Of a stretch of 64,000 nt of DNA, positions 23,814-36,305 are shown in pieces. A program made the position numbers and the translations under genes. Where the stretch lies: contig NW_026611593.1 of NCBI RefSeq assembly GCF_028502605.1, positions 1,798,001-1,862,000 on the forward strand, given 5' to 3'. Numbering within the stretch: position 1 is the first letter of the stretch; each line of letters starts with the position of its first letter. This stretch comes from Trichoderma breve (taxonomy: Eukaryota; Ascomycota; Sordariomycetes; Hypocreales; Hypocreaceae). The notes below the pieces were generated by a model. It did not search any database and was not told the origin of the DNA. It was given only the letters and a program-made list of their open reading frames with translations.

Positions 23814-26800
23814 TTTGCTTTGCGTTTTCCCTCGCGTTTGAGCTCTTAACAGGCGGTTGGCTTATGTCGTGTAAAGAAAAGAAAAAAAGGGGAGGAGCGA
23901 GAACCACTAGGGAATAGGTACCCCGAGTCTGTTCCGTCCTATATTGAAAAGATATAAGTGCCTTGCGCAGCGAGACCCTTCGTTCCAGTCGACGAAAAAA
24001 AGAGGCAAAAGTTGGACAATCACAAACTCTCTAGAGCCCTCATTAAACCTATCGAGGGCTTGGAGTCGGTGATGGCGGTGGTGGCGGCCGGTAGATGGAT
24101 CGGGGGCGCTCACAAAACCTCCACGGCAAGAATGGAGGACAAGAGCAGGGCCGGGGTGCGACTACGAGCTCGAATTTGGCGATGGCGATGTTTAAGTAGC
24201 GACACAGAACACAGACATGGGAGCAGCGGAAGGGCAGAGACGAGCAGGGGCAAGATTGGCGCAGGGAGGGTCATGGGCCTGGTGGCTAGCTCACGGCTGT
24301 TGGCAGTTCTGGCGATGGCCTCCCCCAGACTTGGACAGCCGGCTGCTGCTGCTGTCTTTCTTTGAGTTACTGCTGCTAGTCTACTCGTACGTCTTGTGAT
24401 GTTCACACCCCCTCCCTCTTCCCCTCCCGCTCTATGCCGGTTGCGAGACACACTCGCACAGCGCCATTACGCATCATGAAGCAAAAGGCGTCCCGGAGAG
24501 AAAAGGTTCTCCCAGCGTCTTCCACGTTTGGTGCTAGTATGCCGGTCCCAAGCCCTCCAGCGACCTCCACCAGCAACCCCCCAGGCGTCGGTTGCCCACC
24601 CATGGCACAAGATCCGTTTTTTCTCTTCTTCTTCCCTGTTCATCTGCATCTAGCTCGAAGCCACTCACGGCCGCCAATCTCCACCATCCCCTGCAACAGT
24701 GCAGCGATTTGCAGCCAACTAGACTCGGTACACGAGACGCAGCGGGGAGGCAGCGCGCTATTCCCTACTGGGCACTCCCCCGAGACTGTTTTTTTTTCCG
24801 CCCTAGTCGCAAGCCTCCCCGCAAAGGCACCCGATACATGCATGTACCGCTGCTGCAGTCAGAATTCAGCTGCTGATCGCTGTACCAGACCGGGTACCTT
24901 TGTGCCCAGGCGCTGCAATCCGGGGCTCGGATAATCGCTGTAGCGCTCCTACAAGCTACCAAGTACCTACTGGATGTGGCACTACCGCTACTGTACCACT
25001 GCGCCACCACTCTCTCTTCCCCCAGGAGCTGCCTCTACGGCCATCATTGTTTGATCGATGCCTGTGTGGCCCCCAAAATAACAGGAATGCCTACCAGCTG
25101 TGTGTGAGTACATGGATGTTCGTTTACCTGCCGGCCACTAACTTGAAGATCCCTCGGCTGCTTGTGAATCTTGGTAACACGTGAAAGTCGACGTCGACGC
25201 AGGAACCGGGCGATGGGAGGACGCACGAGAGAAGCCGTGATCGAATTTTCAGACGAACTGCGATCAACATGCTGGAGCACCAGCTACACAAGGAAATAGG
25301 CCGTATTACGCTGGGTTTGCAAAGCAAAGCAATTCCTTATCAGAGATCGTCCAATGATTGCATGGCAATTAGATGGGATGGGCTCGTTGTGATAAATTCT
25401 TCTTGCACGCGACCCTGCTCGCCCCGTCGAAGTCTAGCAACCTAGCAGTGGATGACTCCGCTTGACTCGGCTGCCAGTCTTGTTTGTCCTCGTACTGCCT
25501 TTTACGCTCGTCACGTACAAAGGAACAAGCAAGCATCATGCCATCTTTGAGTGAGACTATGACACTTGGGCCAGTATGGATCACTGCCAAGGTGCCGCTC
25601 CAGCTGCTACAGCACGGTCCACGACGCACAGCATGATGCCAAACATCCCTGCCAGACAATTGGCCATCCACTGGCATTCTCACCTATTGTACTGTTTAAG
25701 CGGGTTCAGAACGGCATCTCTTGCTGGACAATCAATTTCAGTCAACTCTGGCACACGCCCAGTGGCAACCGCGAAAAGGGGCCTCTGACCGAACCAAGCT
25801 AGGTGAAAGGGCCGAGTAGGAGAAACATGGCCAATCTACGCCATAAGAAGAGGACCGGCCTTAAGTTGCTCTCCATGCGACCATGGCAAAGCGTCTCCAC
25901 AGCTTCCCACACAACCTTAGCAAAGCCTGCAGGAGATGCTTCCTGACTGGGAACCGTTCCGGCGTGCCACCGGGCCGCACTTAAAGACGCCACCGCATCT
26001 CATCATCTCTCAAAATGCACTACGGACTAATTCTGTCAGAAGATCTCCATATCAACATGCGAGAAAGGAATAAAATACGAATACAATTAAACCGAATAAT
26101 ATTTGTCCGGCATGTCTGGGTTTGGAATCTCGAGCCAACACGCCTAGGCTCACTAGCAGAATCTTGCAGCCAGTGACTCAGACAAACAATTAAACAGAGC
26201 CTTGAGATAATAAGCACAATGCGGAAGTGAAGAGAAAAAATTTGCAGACTGCTATACCTGCACTTGCAGGTAGTATTATCCGTGGTAACGTCTGATTTTA
26301 GCGTCTCGTCTCATCAAGACAGTTACACCGAACACACGATGATTACTACAGGGCTCTTTGTCTGCCGGCCATTAGTACCTTATCTCGACCTGGTCCCGGC
26401 TGATGCGATTCATGCAATGACAGGGCGGACGTCTTGAGAAAATAGCAGCTCGCTAACACGATTGGCAGGACGGAAATAAAACACCCCCACCCTTCCATTT
26501 ATGAGACACTTGTCATAACAGAAAGAAGGGGCCACAACTCCAATCATAGCCTCGACAAGTGAGGCAACTGGACAGCCCGTTTGATGAATCTTCCGTATCT
26601 CGGCACGATGCGACGAGTTTCAGCTTGAGAAGGCTTGTTTTGTCATCGGTACGGGAGGGAAATGGAGGCCCATCGCATTTAGGATCTTATGACACACAGC
26701 CATCCACCTTGGAGCTCATCCAACAGCTATTTCGTTCTGGTACGGCTCCACACCATCAAATTTTGTCGGTAGACCCGGCGGCGTGGGCTTGGATGGCGCC

Positions 26801-28279
26801 GTCCAGCCAATCGCACACGGCCGATGGTTTCCAGATGCGTTTCCCATGACTGGTCGCGGGTTGGTTCAAGTCTCGAGATTTCGCCACAGCAAACCTAGTT
26901 GTTTGATGCCGGCAAGTGCACGATAGGTTGTCTTGTGGTGTGGCGTAGGCTGTTTACAGGTTACCCGTCTGTTCTCGCGTGGCACCATGTGCATCATCGG
27001 AAGTCCGGATATACAGGCATTTGTCGTCCGAAGAACAGACGTTTTCTTACATACATGCACTTGCACGAGTTCTAGACGCGTCTACGAGGATGTGGCAGCA
27101 GCTATTTCTTGGCGTCTAGGAGCGCAAACAAGTTTCGACAGCATGGCGGCTGCAGCAGATACGAAGCGCCATGGCCATGTCTAGTACAGAGACGCGGCCA
27201 ACACTTAGACAGACAAGCACAGGCGCACACACGAAAAGAGACATGGGGGGAAGCTCAAGAGAATCGGCGCACCCGGTGAACCGAAGAGACATTACGTTAT
27301 TGACAGCTTCCGAACCAATCCTATTCTTTGAGCTGAAAGACCCTAGACACTTGCTCACGCATCCTATTGAGGTTTGTGTGTTGCAGTACGGAGACTATCG
27401 TGTGATCCTTGCCAGATTCAGCTGCAGCACATGCTCATTTTGGTTTCTTGCCATACACACTGAGGCATACTTGTACCACACCATGGCCGTTTACATTGAC
27501 GCATTACTACAGTAGCCCAACCATTTCCTAGGGCGCCCTCTTTTAGAAACCTCGTCTTCTCGTTACAACGCAGCTAGCCATCCGTGCCCAAGGGGGTCTT
27601 TGCACGAGTGCGGTGTCAGAAGCGGTTTAGTATAGGATTATGGGATTCCTTCTATTTCTGCGCCCCAACCTTGGCGTTCAAAGATGCTGAGGTTTTTTAT
27701 TAGAACACGGGACAAGTGGATTTCAGGTCATCAATTCATATCTGTACTCCCTGTAGGTAAGTACATTAACAGTAGCTGCATATGCTAACGCAGGATTATC
27801 AGGCAGGGGCATCGTGTGTAAACTAACAAGACAAGTGAGCCCTTCTCGTCATTGCTGTTGATCCTGATCACCGCAACAAATGACGGTGAACGCATTAGCA
27901 TTATGAGCTAAGCTAGCACACACATGTTGGTATTCTCTCTTGTTCTCTCAAGCACATCTGTAACACCGTGGACGATCATTTCATGAATATATTTGCAAAC
28001 CAATCATTCTACCAGGCTAGAGCGTTCCGCCTGTATGCATATGTCACTCGCTTGCTGTCCATCTTTTTCTAGCCAAGGCCAAGCAAACTTGGCAACGCTA
28101 CATGTACCTACCCCAGACCCCAGACTGTCTTTGAGATGACCATCTTGCAATCTTCCCCCAGCTTTGATCGTTCACAGCTGCAGAACGCTAGTGGTTGTGC
28201 TACCCACTCCCCACCAACCCCGCCGTCGGCTCGTGCGTGCCATCATCACGAGCTGCCGAGGATGCATATGAAGATTTCC
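23814..28279. other. Long gene-free stretch (about 4.5 kb)
   Basis: No frame here has the composition or conservation of a gene. The longest (24434-24934 +, about 166 codons) is low-complexity Pro/Ser sequence. Smaller frames around 26.5-27.5 kb overlap each other on both strands. I found no transposase, reverse transcriptase, long terminal repeat or convincing tRNA. The left part (about 24.0-25.1 kb) is GC-rich with CT-rich tracts. The rest is of mixed composition. Part of it must be the promoter of the DUF3712 gene and the 3' flank of the lactate dehydrogenase gene. Confidence 0.55.
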
Positions 28280-30188
28280 TCACAACTTGGGCTTCGCCCA
28301 CAGCCCCTGCCGGTCCAGCTCCGCATCTCCGTCGAAAATATCTCTCTCCACACGGCGAGTGTTGATCTGGGGCCCCAAACGTTAGCTACTGCTACCAAAG
28401 ATCGCCAGATTCAAATCCTGGGGGCGGCATTTTCGTCTTGTCTAGCCTCCGGACTCGCAATCCGGGGGAGAGCGGGGATGGGCACTTACAAATCTTGGGC
28501 CGAGCTCTTGTATGTTTTTCGCTCCGAGGAGTCTCATGCATGTGGAAGTCTCCGCCTCGAGAACTATTCAGGGCCGAAATCGCCCGAGTCGTTAGAAAAT
28601 CTCTTCTTGATATTTTCTCAAGCATGACGTGAAGAGAGGGGAAAGATGCACAAAGATAAGCATGCATGGCCGTGATGACATGGTTCGTCCCGGAGCAGTA
28701 TTGCCGCGGGATATCAAATCACATCGTCATCGTCACTGATACGGCAAACGCGGTAGGTGTTTCATGGTGGCAAGAACATTGAAATCACAGCTACACTGGG
28801 TCGGGAATTTGGGGATCAACTCACTTTCAAGCGTTCGCTCCACGCCAGCTGCACCTCCAGCACCGAGTCCAAACAAGGCAGCACGGCCAATGCCCACCGC
28901 TTTGGCACCTAGACAGAGGGCCTTGACAACATCTGTGCCTCTCTTAATGCCGCCGTCGACCCAGACTTCGATCTTGTCAAACACTTCGGGGCAATATTTT
29001 CTGATTTCAAGCAAAACGTGAACCGGGGGCGAGGCCGTATCCAGCGCTCGTCCACCGTGGTTCGAGAGGATGATGGCCTTGACCTGCGGCGCGTACTTGG
29101 CAGCAAGGTAAGCGTCCTCGTATGTGTGAATACCCTTTAGCACGATTGGCAGATCGGTGTGCTTTGCCAGCCACGGCAGCGTTGTCTGCCATGTCAAGTC
29201 GCTGGCCGTGCCGAAGAATAGCTGCTGGCCGACACCACCGCCGCCAGGAAGCTTCTCCTGACCTCCCTTAACACCGGGCTCGACTACAAAGCCTTTGTCG
29301 AGGTTGGACTTTTCATCAATCTCGCGCTTGCCGGGTACAGGGGCGTCTAGTGTCAGAACGACACACTTGTATCGATCTTTCATCTTATTAATGCGTTTCA
29401 GCATCTCTTCGCTTCGGTCACGACGGTTCTGCACATATAGCTGCCATCCAAACACCTGGCCTGGCTTTGCCTCGGAGGCAATCTCCTCTGGCGTCATTGA
29501 GGAGTTGTTGGAGATGAGCTGCATGGCTCCGAACTTTCCTGCCGCCCTGGCGATACCAAGCTCGCCGTCCGGATGAGCTAACCTGGCCATGGCAGCCGGG
29601 CTGACATATATGGGGAGGCCAACCTTGTGGCCGAGGAGAGTTGTCGACATGTCGCATTGTGTGCAGTCGACGAAGACGCGCGGCCGTAGAAGAATGTCTC
29701 GATATACTGTAGTGTTGAATGTTTTGGTGACCATGTCGTCACCGGCAGAGTAGTAGTACGCCCATGCCTTTTTCGAGATTCGCTTGGTGGCCTCTGCTTC
29801 GATCTCGTCGAGATTCAGAAGCGTTTCGAGGGGCGCTGGCGCATCATCGTTCTTCTTGACTGGAACTGGCTTCGCCTCAATCAATGTCTTGGGATCGACC
29901 GTTCCCAGCTTGGCCTCGGGCTTGAGCTCGTCCAGCGTGCCTGACGGGTGGATGGGATCAAAGTCCTCGGTGGCATCCTTGCCGGCCAATTGAAGTATCA
30001 CCTTTGCGCCGCCCGGGTGTGAGGAGAGGAAGTCGGTCACGTCGTACACCTGGCCGTAGAGGATGACCCAACAGCTATCGGCGGTGTTGTGCTTCGCGAC
30101 TACAGCAGCCAATTAGTACCCAAGGACGGCACCAAGCAGCGGCCAACGACGGGAACATACCTTCAGCAGCATCGAATACCTTGGCCAT
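28280..30188 (-). CDS. CYB2: Flavocytochrome b2-type L-lactate dehydrogenase
   Basis: This enzyme oxidises L-lactate (or a related 2-hydroxy acid) with FMN and passes electrons to its own haem domain. Four exons, 30188-30161, 30099-28825, 28563-28490 and 28366-28280, give 487 residues. The cytochrome b5 domain occupies residues 1-80, with haem ligands His37 (in HPGG) and His60. The FMN domain follows, with an active-site Tyr near 125, Lys near 331 and catalytic His357 in SNHGGR. Reading straight through exon 2 reaches a stop at 28733 and loses the conserved C-terminus. The two last exons restore [15 protein letters not shown] and [13 protein letters not shown], which match the family. There is no mitochondrial presequence, so the protein may be cytosolic or use another sorting signal. 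The substrate could also be another 2-hydroxy acid. Confidence 0.92.
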
Positions 30189-31300
30189 GGTGTATGTAGT
30201 CTTTTGCTGTTGGTTCTTCTCTCGTCTATGGAGGAATTGAAGTTGGCATGGACCTTTTTTTTTTTTTCGCGAGCTCGACGGTAGTTCTATCGCCCTCTAT
30301 TAAATGATGGGCGTTCGCCCGCCGAGTTCGCCCAGCGGATCCTGCTGTATGGCTATCGAGGACTGCGGGTGGAGTTTGGCTTCGTGTGGGGGAGGGAGCT
30401 ATTCGCGCCCCTGGATGAATCTTCCCACCAATGACGGTTGCGCTTTCGGTAATACTAAGTACACTTGGTTGGCTATAGTCGGATGCGATTTCCTGGTTTC
30501 GTACAGCTCATGCTACCCTGTACAGGAGCATTTTGATCTACGATTCGACTATTTGCTGCTTTATTCAGTCAAACAATGTAAATAACAATTGGTCTTTGTT
30601 TCGACACGTCTTTACAGTACAATTGACAGCAGTATATGGCCAAGCAAGAGATAACGACTTGCATATCACATCGTCAAATAATTGAGAGTTGGCTTATGGC
30701 GTAACTCCTCGATTACTCCCGTCCACTTCCAATTGGAGTAATTTCAACGATTAGCTTTTGTCCGGCATTTATCCGTCCCTGACCCGATCCGGAAATCATC
30801 GGGCCCCGGTTTCGGGGCTCCTTCAAAAAGAAAGCAAAGCAGAAGAGCGGAATTTCGCTAAGCCGACGGGGCAAAGATGGCCGAATCAGAGAAACGCATT
30901 GCGGCGACTGCGGCCAACTTTCCCCCACGTTTCTTTGATTCCGGGCTTATCGGTTTAGCCCGCATTTAGCCGAATGTTTCCTATCGCGGGCTACGTTCTT
31001 TCTTTGCTTTGCTCTTTTGGTGACCTCATAGCTCGCCTCTGCCGGAATATCTCCGTGCCAAAGCAAAATACCGACCGAACGAAGCAAAATCCCGAGCTAC
31101 ACTGGTTTCGAAATAAAAAAAAAAGTAAACCCGCCTACGACAAGCTTGCAGCGATAACACATACACGTTTCTTAAAGCTGTAGTGCCACGTTACTACAGT
31201 CCAACGAAGAGAGAACTAGACTGGGTACCTTTTATTCTTTTCGGCTGTCTTCATCTCTTATCATTGTTACAAGCTTCATACATAAGCAACGACGGAATTC
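30189..31300. other. Divergent intergenic region of CYB2 and JAC1
   Basis: This holds two promoters. A T-run (about 30256-30268) lies upstream of CYB2. A short inverted run around 30792-30815 (GGGCCCC..) is GC-rich. I see no gene. Confidence 0.55.
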
Positions 31301-32152
31301 ATGCGCTCGACAGTTTCCGCGGCAAAGGCCCTCAGAGCCGTGGCTCGGCCATGCGCACGATGCCGTCTCCAAGCGTCACGATCCATGTCCACGGCGACGA
31401 AGCCCAACCCCGCGCCGCATAGCATCGCATCATTACAACAAGTCGGCAGTTCGAGAGCAAGAGCATTGCCGCAGCAGCAGCAGCGATATTCCAGCGTCGC
31501 ATTCTTCTCAACCAGCGCCGCCGCATCCGAGCCCTCGGCATCAGCATCAGCATCAGCGTCAGCCTCATCTTCCTCGGAACAAGAACAAGAACAACAACAA
31601 CAAGCCTCAGCGCCGTTGACGCACTACGACATCTTCCCCGAGACGCTGCCCCTCGGCCCCCCTCCCTCGGGCCACTTCCCCATCGACACGCGCGCCCTCC
31701 GCCGCGAGTTCCTGCGCCTCCAGGCCCGCCACCACCCGGACATGCACCCTCCCGGCCCGCTCAAGACCCGCGCGGAGGCCACCTCGGCGCTCATCAACGA
31801 CGCCTACAAGACCCTCGCCAACCCGCTCCTGCGCGCGCAGTACCTCCTGTCCCTGCGCGGCGTCGACGTCGCCACCGACGAGACCATGCAGGTGGACGAC
31901 CCAAGCTTGTTGGCGGTCGTGCTGGAGGCGCACGAAGAGATCTCGGACGCGGATAAGGAGGAGGATCTCGCTGAGTTGAGGGCGGTGAATGATAAGCGGA
32001 TTGGGGAGAGCGAGGGGGTTTTGGAAGAGGCGTTTCGGGAGGACGATGTAGCCGCGGCGAAGAGGGAGGCTGTCAAGTTACGGTATTGGGTGAATATTAA
32101 GCAGAGCTTGGATAATTGGGAAGAAGGCCGGCCGGTGGTGCTGCAGCATTGA
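31301..32152 (+). CDS. JAC1: Mitochondrial J-type co-chaperone of Fe-S cluster assembly (HscB/Jac1)
   Basis: Jac1 delivers the scaffold protein Isu to the dedicated mitochondrial Hsp70 and stimulates its ATPase. It is a single exon of 283 residues. Residues 1-70 are rich in Arg, Ala and Ser with no acidic residues until later, like a presequence. Residues 77-104 are a Ser/Ala then Gln/Glu low-complexity stretch encoded partly by a GCATCA repeat. The J domain begins at THYDIF and contains the essential HPD motif (HHPDMHP) near residue 148. The C-terminal HscB-type helical domain, which binds the scaffold, includes YLLSLRGVD and ends in KLRYWVNIKQSLDNWE. The yeast protein is shorter, and the difference is the N-terminal linker. 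Confidence 0.92.
   Translation: MRSTVSAAKALRAVARPCARCRLQASRSMSTATKPNPAPHSIASLQQVGSSRARALPQQQQRYSSVAFFSTSAAASEPSASASASASASSSSEQEQEQQQQASAPLTHYDIFPETLPLGPPPSGHFPIDTRALRREFLRLQARHHPDMHPPGPLKTRAEATSALINDAYKTLANPLLRAQYLLSLRGVDVATDETMQVDDPSLLAVVLEAHEEISDADKEEDLAELRAVNDKRIGESEGVLEEAFREDDVAAAKREAVKLRYWVNIKQSLDNWEEGRPVVLQH
31534..31600 (+). repeat. In-frame repeat encoding Ser-Ala and Gln-Glu tract
   Basis: Repeated GCATCA units, followed by GAACAA/CAACAA units, encode a Ser-Ala then Glu-Gln tract between the presequence and the J domain of Jac1. All units keep the reading frame, so length changes would be tolerated. Confidence 0.75.
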
Positions 32153-32756
32153 TCGATTTGATATCTGGATGGGGTGTGCTTTTTTTGCGTATATATTTCC
32201 AATTTTTGTTCAAACGTTTCATAGGTACTCTCACAATGTGAGAAAAGAGAGGAAGGGCATTTATCTAAAGGAGGACAATTTAGACAGGGAGAACGATAGA
32301 CCATGTAACAACAACATACTCAACTCATGTTGATACCACCGAAGCAAACTCATTTATTAAACACCAGGTATAGTAGAACAACGGAGAAAAAAAAGAGCAA
32401 GTTACACACATTTGTCAAATTTACTCGTCTATTCATGTGTTATATATACGCACACAGATTCCTCACCCCTATTCCTCACCCCTACTTGATAAATGATATA
32501 CAAAAAAGGGGTCGGCAAATATACATGTGTATATATAAATATATATATAAGAAGCAGTCATTCCTAAGTAAAAAAGAGTGACGCCGCGGTAAATGGCACA
32601 CCCTGTATATATTCCCTCCATCCCTATCTGCACCCAACGCCAGTCATGCATGCTCTGTAACGCGGACATATATATAATAAGAAAAAAAGACATGAAAAAA
32701 AGTTAAAAAAGACATATGCGTCTTTGATTGCACACACATATTCTGCATGCCCAACA
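32153..32756. other. Intergenic region between convergent JAC1 and palF
   Basis: AT-rich 3' flanks with TATATA tracts at about 32527-32550 and 32667-32680. I see no gene. Confidence 0.6.
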
Positions 32757-35589
32757 TTACCGCCGATACGCGGGTAACTGCTCTCCATCATCGTTGTCAT
32801 GTCTCCTGTGTGCACTTGTGCTCCCGGATGATGTTGCGTTGGCATTATACCCCGGATAATCGTCTTCATCTTCAACCATCGTGGGCGCAGTTGGTTCAGC
32901 ATCAGCCGTCAAGTCGTCTTCCCTAGGGGCTCGACCGGGCCCGCCGCCTCGATCCATGTCCTCGGGGAATTCAGGGGGAGCGCTGGCTTCTTCCATCAGC
33001 CGCCTCCGCTCACGCTCCTGTTTATCCTCGCCGGCGTCCATCGGACCGTTGACGGCGGCTGTGAGCTCTTCCTCTGTCGGAGCCGAGGGGCCAATGTTGT
33101 CTTCTTCCCCTGAATTGCCTGCATAGGGCGGTCGTGGTGTGGCTTGGGCGTCGTAAATGTCGTCTTCGTCAGGCGAAGATGGTCCGGCTTGCGGACGGCT
33201 GGGCAGCAGTCTTTGCTCTGCCTGTCGTATGCGATCCTTCTCCGTTAAGCCTCTTGGATCAGGCAACTGAGGAGGGGGCGGTGTATACGATGGTGCGAGG
33301 TCGTGATTGCTTGTTGGCGGGTAGCTCGGATGAGAAGGGTGAGGAGAGCGAGTAGGGGAGTAGGATGGACGTTGATGATTCGTGGGAGGAGGAAAGTATT
33401 CTTGTGGTGGTGGCCCATGGGGTTGCGGATTGTTGCGGTCGATTTCTTCGTATCGAGTCGGGGTTGGGACAAAGCCCATCTCGTCGTCGCTCTCCGCATT
33501 GTCGAGCGTTTTTGACGACGAAGACACCTTGACGAGCCTCCGCTGCCCTGACGAGTCCACCGTTCCGACAATGGACTCGATTGTCACGCAAACAACGCCC
33601 TTTTGTCTTCTAAGCGGAGCCGTGTCGATGATCTCTATCTGAGCCCCCCTCCTCTGTGAAAACATGCTTATGGTCTGGTCTGTGGCGCTGCTGCTAAACG
33701 CGCCAAATCTTGAAGTCTTTCGGGATGGAAAGTGGCCAGATAGCCTCCCGCCTAGGTCGACAATGACTTCTACCTGGTACTTGAAGGAAATCATATCTCC
33801 AGGTACTCCCTTGATGGTCGGGAACGAGTCATCAGGGAGTTTGACTGGCACCGTGACGGACGCCTGCATGGTTTCCGGGTCGATGATGAGCGGTGCCGTT
33901 GTTTGGTCGAGGTCTTTGCGGAATACGCTGATGGAGCCGGCGGACGATAGTGAAAGGCCGCCTAATCCCGTTCGTGACCTGGGGTATATATCTTCTCTCT
34001 GTATTCGACGAGCGTCCTCCTTGGTCATCATGTCCTTGAACAGCTGCGACGGAGGCGAGGTATCGATTTTGCCCTGGCGGAAAAGCGTTACAATGACACC
34101 AGTCATGCTCTTTACTTGCTTGATATGCTGCACCGTAACTCGCACCGACACCGCGTCACCCGGCAAGCATCCGCCCCTGAGAAGCTCAATGCTGGCGGTA
34201 ATGGTCTTGTCGTTAACAGCTTGTTGCTGCGCTGACATAAAGGCACTGGTGCCAACCTGTGATAGCTGAGTCATGTCGCTCCGACTCATGGCGGTGCTGA
34301 TGCTGCGGCCGCTCTCGCCGCTGACCTCGCTTTGGACATCGCTCAAGGCGGCCGCTCCTCGGCGCTCACTTTGCTGGTCGCCAAGGGGATTCTCACGCGC
34401 GGCGGTATCCTCGGAAGGGGTCGAGATTGGTTCTCCTGCGTCGGGCTCAGGTACTACATCGACTGGCTCAGGGGTAGCAAGAGAGCTCTTGTCCAGTGCC
34501 ATTGATGACTTCTTCTTTCTCGTCTTCTTAGATATAGGTTCAAGAAAGATTGTCCTCGGTTGTGGCGGTGGCAGGAGGCCTACGTCTATCCTCTCAGCCA
34601 GCATGACTTTTCTTTCGCATGTCATTGTCGCCGCCATGGATAGGGGGCGTGTTAGAGTTGCCGTGGCCATATAGGATACGGTTCCGCGCTCAAACTAGAT
34701 TAGGATACAAGTGACGTTAGCAACCACTCTTGATAGTTGATGCCCCTTATATGTATACATGTATACGCCAAGGCTTCAGGCGCGAACTATGTGATCCGAA
34801 ACTCACGTCAATGCTACTTGGCAGTCCCTTGTCGGGGAACACCAAGTCGAAACCGAATTCGTATCTACCGGGATCAAGCCTGCCCTCGCCGCTCAGCACC
34901 TGCTCGTCCTGAAAGAGGCTTGCGAAGCCGTTGCCATGATACTGCGGGCGCGAGGAGCTTCCTCCCTGCGGCAGCGTAGTGATGTTGCGGACCTTGGCAG
35001 CGCCGGCGGGATCCCTCAGCACGCGCACGAAGCCGTGCAGCGTAACGACCAGGTGGGTGATGCGCACTGGTTTGACAACGACCAGGACGACGGAGCCGTG
35101 GACGTGCTCGCCGGCGGCATATTTCCGATGAGGCTCGTCGCAGCGTACATGGAAGTCGGTCACGCTGCGGTTGCGGTTGCGCAGGGGGAGAGGCAGAGGC
35201 AGATTGAGGGAGCTGCCTAGGCGCGCTAGTAAGCCGGGGCGCGATCCGGATGTGGAGGAAGACGTAGACGAAGGAGCAGTCGTAGGGACGGGAGTATGCG
35301 TGAGGGCAGGCGTTGACGTTGAGGCAGACGTGGAGGGCGTATTCGATGTTCTTGCGGATGGGGATGCTGCTGCAGGGATCGACGACCGAGGCGGCTGGCT
35401 GTCGGCAGCAGCGGCAGGGGGCGAGGAGGGCGATGCTGGTGTCGGCGATGGTGAGGAGGGCGAAGACGGCGTGCTCTCTCTGTCTCTGGTGTCTCTTGCT
35501 GCGGTCGAGGCGCCAGGGAGCGCTGGCAACGACACGGACGCCGAGGCCGACGATGTCGACACGCCGCCGCTGCCCCGAGATGCTGGCAT
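32757..35589 (-). CDS. palF: pH-response arrestin-like protein PalF/Rim8
   Basis: PalF binds the plasma-membrane pH sensor PalH and, once ubiquitinated, relays the alkaline signal to the ESCRT machinery and so to the PacC factor. Two exons, 35589-34807 and 34694-32757, give 906 residues. The junction restores SSIDFERGTVSYM, a conserved arrestin-fold segment. Residues 1-85 are Ser/Pro/Thr-rich. The arrestin N domain starts near SVTDFHVRCDEPHRKY and contains SLFQDEQVLSGEGRL. The arrestin C domain runs to the region of GVVCVTIESIVGTVDSSG. A long disordered Pro/Asp/Glu-rich tail follows. I chose the ATG at 35589 because the frame upstream of it becomes a hydrophobic, non-conserved translation that looks like leader sequence. 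Confidence 0.92.
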
Positions 35590-36268
35590 GGGCGTGGCAA
35601 GGCGGGCTCGAGCGGTCGCCGGTCGCTGCAACGGCCGTAGGGACGCTGTAGCTGGATCGTGTGTTGTCGTCGCTATCGCCGTGGGAGCCGCAGATTGGTA
35701 GGTGAGTTTCGTAGATCGTGGCTCGTAGGTCGTGGCTCGTGGTCTGGCGCTTCGGAATCCCCAAATCGACAGCGTTTCCCGAATCGGACCAAAAAATGAA
35801 AGAGCAGGGAGAGACAATAAAAAAAGACAATGAACAAGAAAAGGGAAAAAGTAAAAGGAAAAAAAAAGAAGAGAGAGAAACCCCCAAAAGCTAGACCCGG
35901 CGCCGGTGGGATTTATTATCTCCCTACTTCTCCCTCTCGCTCTCTCTCGTTCGTTCTGCAGATAAAACAGAAAATACACACCCCAATAATTCCTACCTAG
36001 TAATATTAAACTGCACAGCAGCCTTGCTCCAGCGAGCGGCAGACCGGCACGGTGGAGGGGGGCCAGAGGTGTTGAAAGAGGCAAAGTTCGGCAAGCCGCG
36101 CTGGTTGCGTCGCTGCGAGGCTAGCAGCACAGCACCAAACATTCCTAACTGGAGGATGACGAAGCTTTATTTAAAAAAAGGAATGGCAGGAATAAGCAAA
36201 AGAAAGAAATGGACAGAGCAGACACGCAAGCAAGAAAGAGAAGGAGAGAACGATATTAAATTGCACAA

Positions 36269-36305
36269 CACAGACACAGACACAGACACAGACACAGACA
36301 CAGAC
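36269..36305. repeat. Microsatellite, CACAGA-type, six units
   Basis: Near-perfect hexanucleotide repeat in the upstream region of palF. It is visible as a periodic CAGACA pattern. Confidence 0.9.

Noticed and set aside
24434..24934. Open frame of 166 codons in the gene-free stretch
   Set aside because: Low-complexity Pro/Ser composition, no homologous pattern and overlapping frames of similar length.
26840..26900. B-box-like GGTTCAAGTC suggesting a tRNA
   Set aside because: No A-box or cloverleaf pairing can be drawn around it.
28300..28440. tRNA-like T-arm (TTCAAATCC) followed by GGGGCGGCA and a T-run
   Set aside because: No matching 5' acceptor strand or A-box is present upstream. The sequence is better explained as intron and exon of the lactate dehydrogenase gene on the other strand.
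28136..28627. Plus-strand open frame of 163 codons
   Set aside because: It overlaps the last exons of the lactate dehydrogenase on the opposite strand, has no family resemblance and looks like a shadow.
28733..28824. Stop at 28733 as the end of the lactate dehydrogenase
   Set aside because: The tail it gives is not conserved, while splicing at GTGAGT after 28825 recovers the family C-terminus.
34874..35887. Minus-strand frame of 337 codons in another phase over palF exon 1
   Set aside because: The overlapping frame encodes conserved arrestin sequence that joins exon 2; this one is a GC-rich shadow.
35590..36084. Extension of PalF to an upstream ATG at 36084
   Set aside because: The extra sequence is hydrophobic, repeat-like and unlike PalF N-termini. 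The ATG at 35589 fits better.
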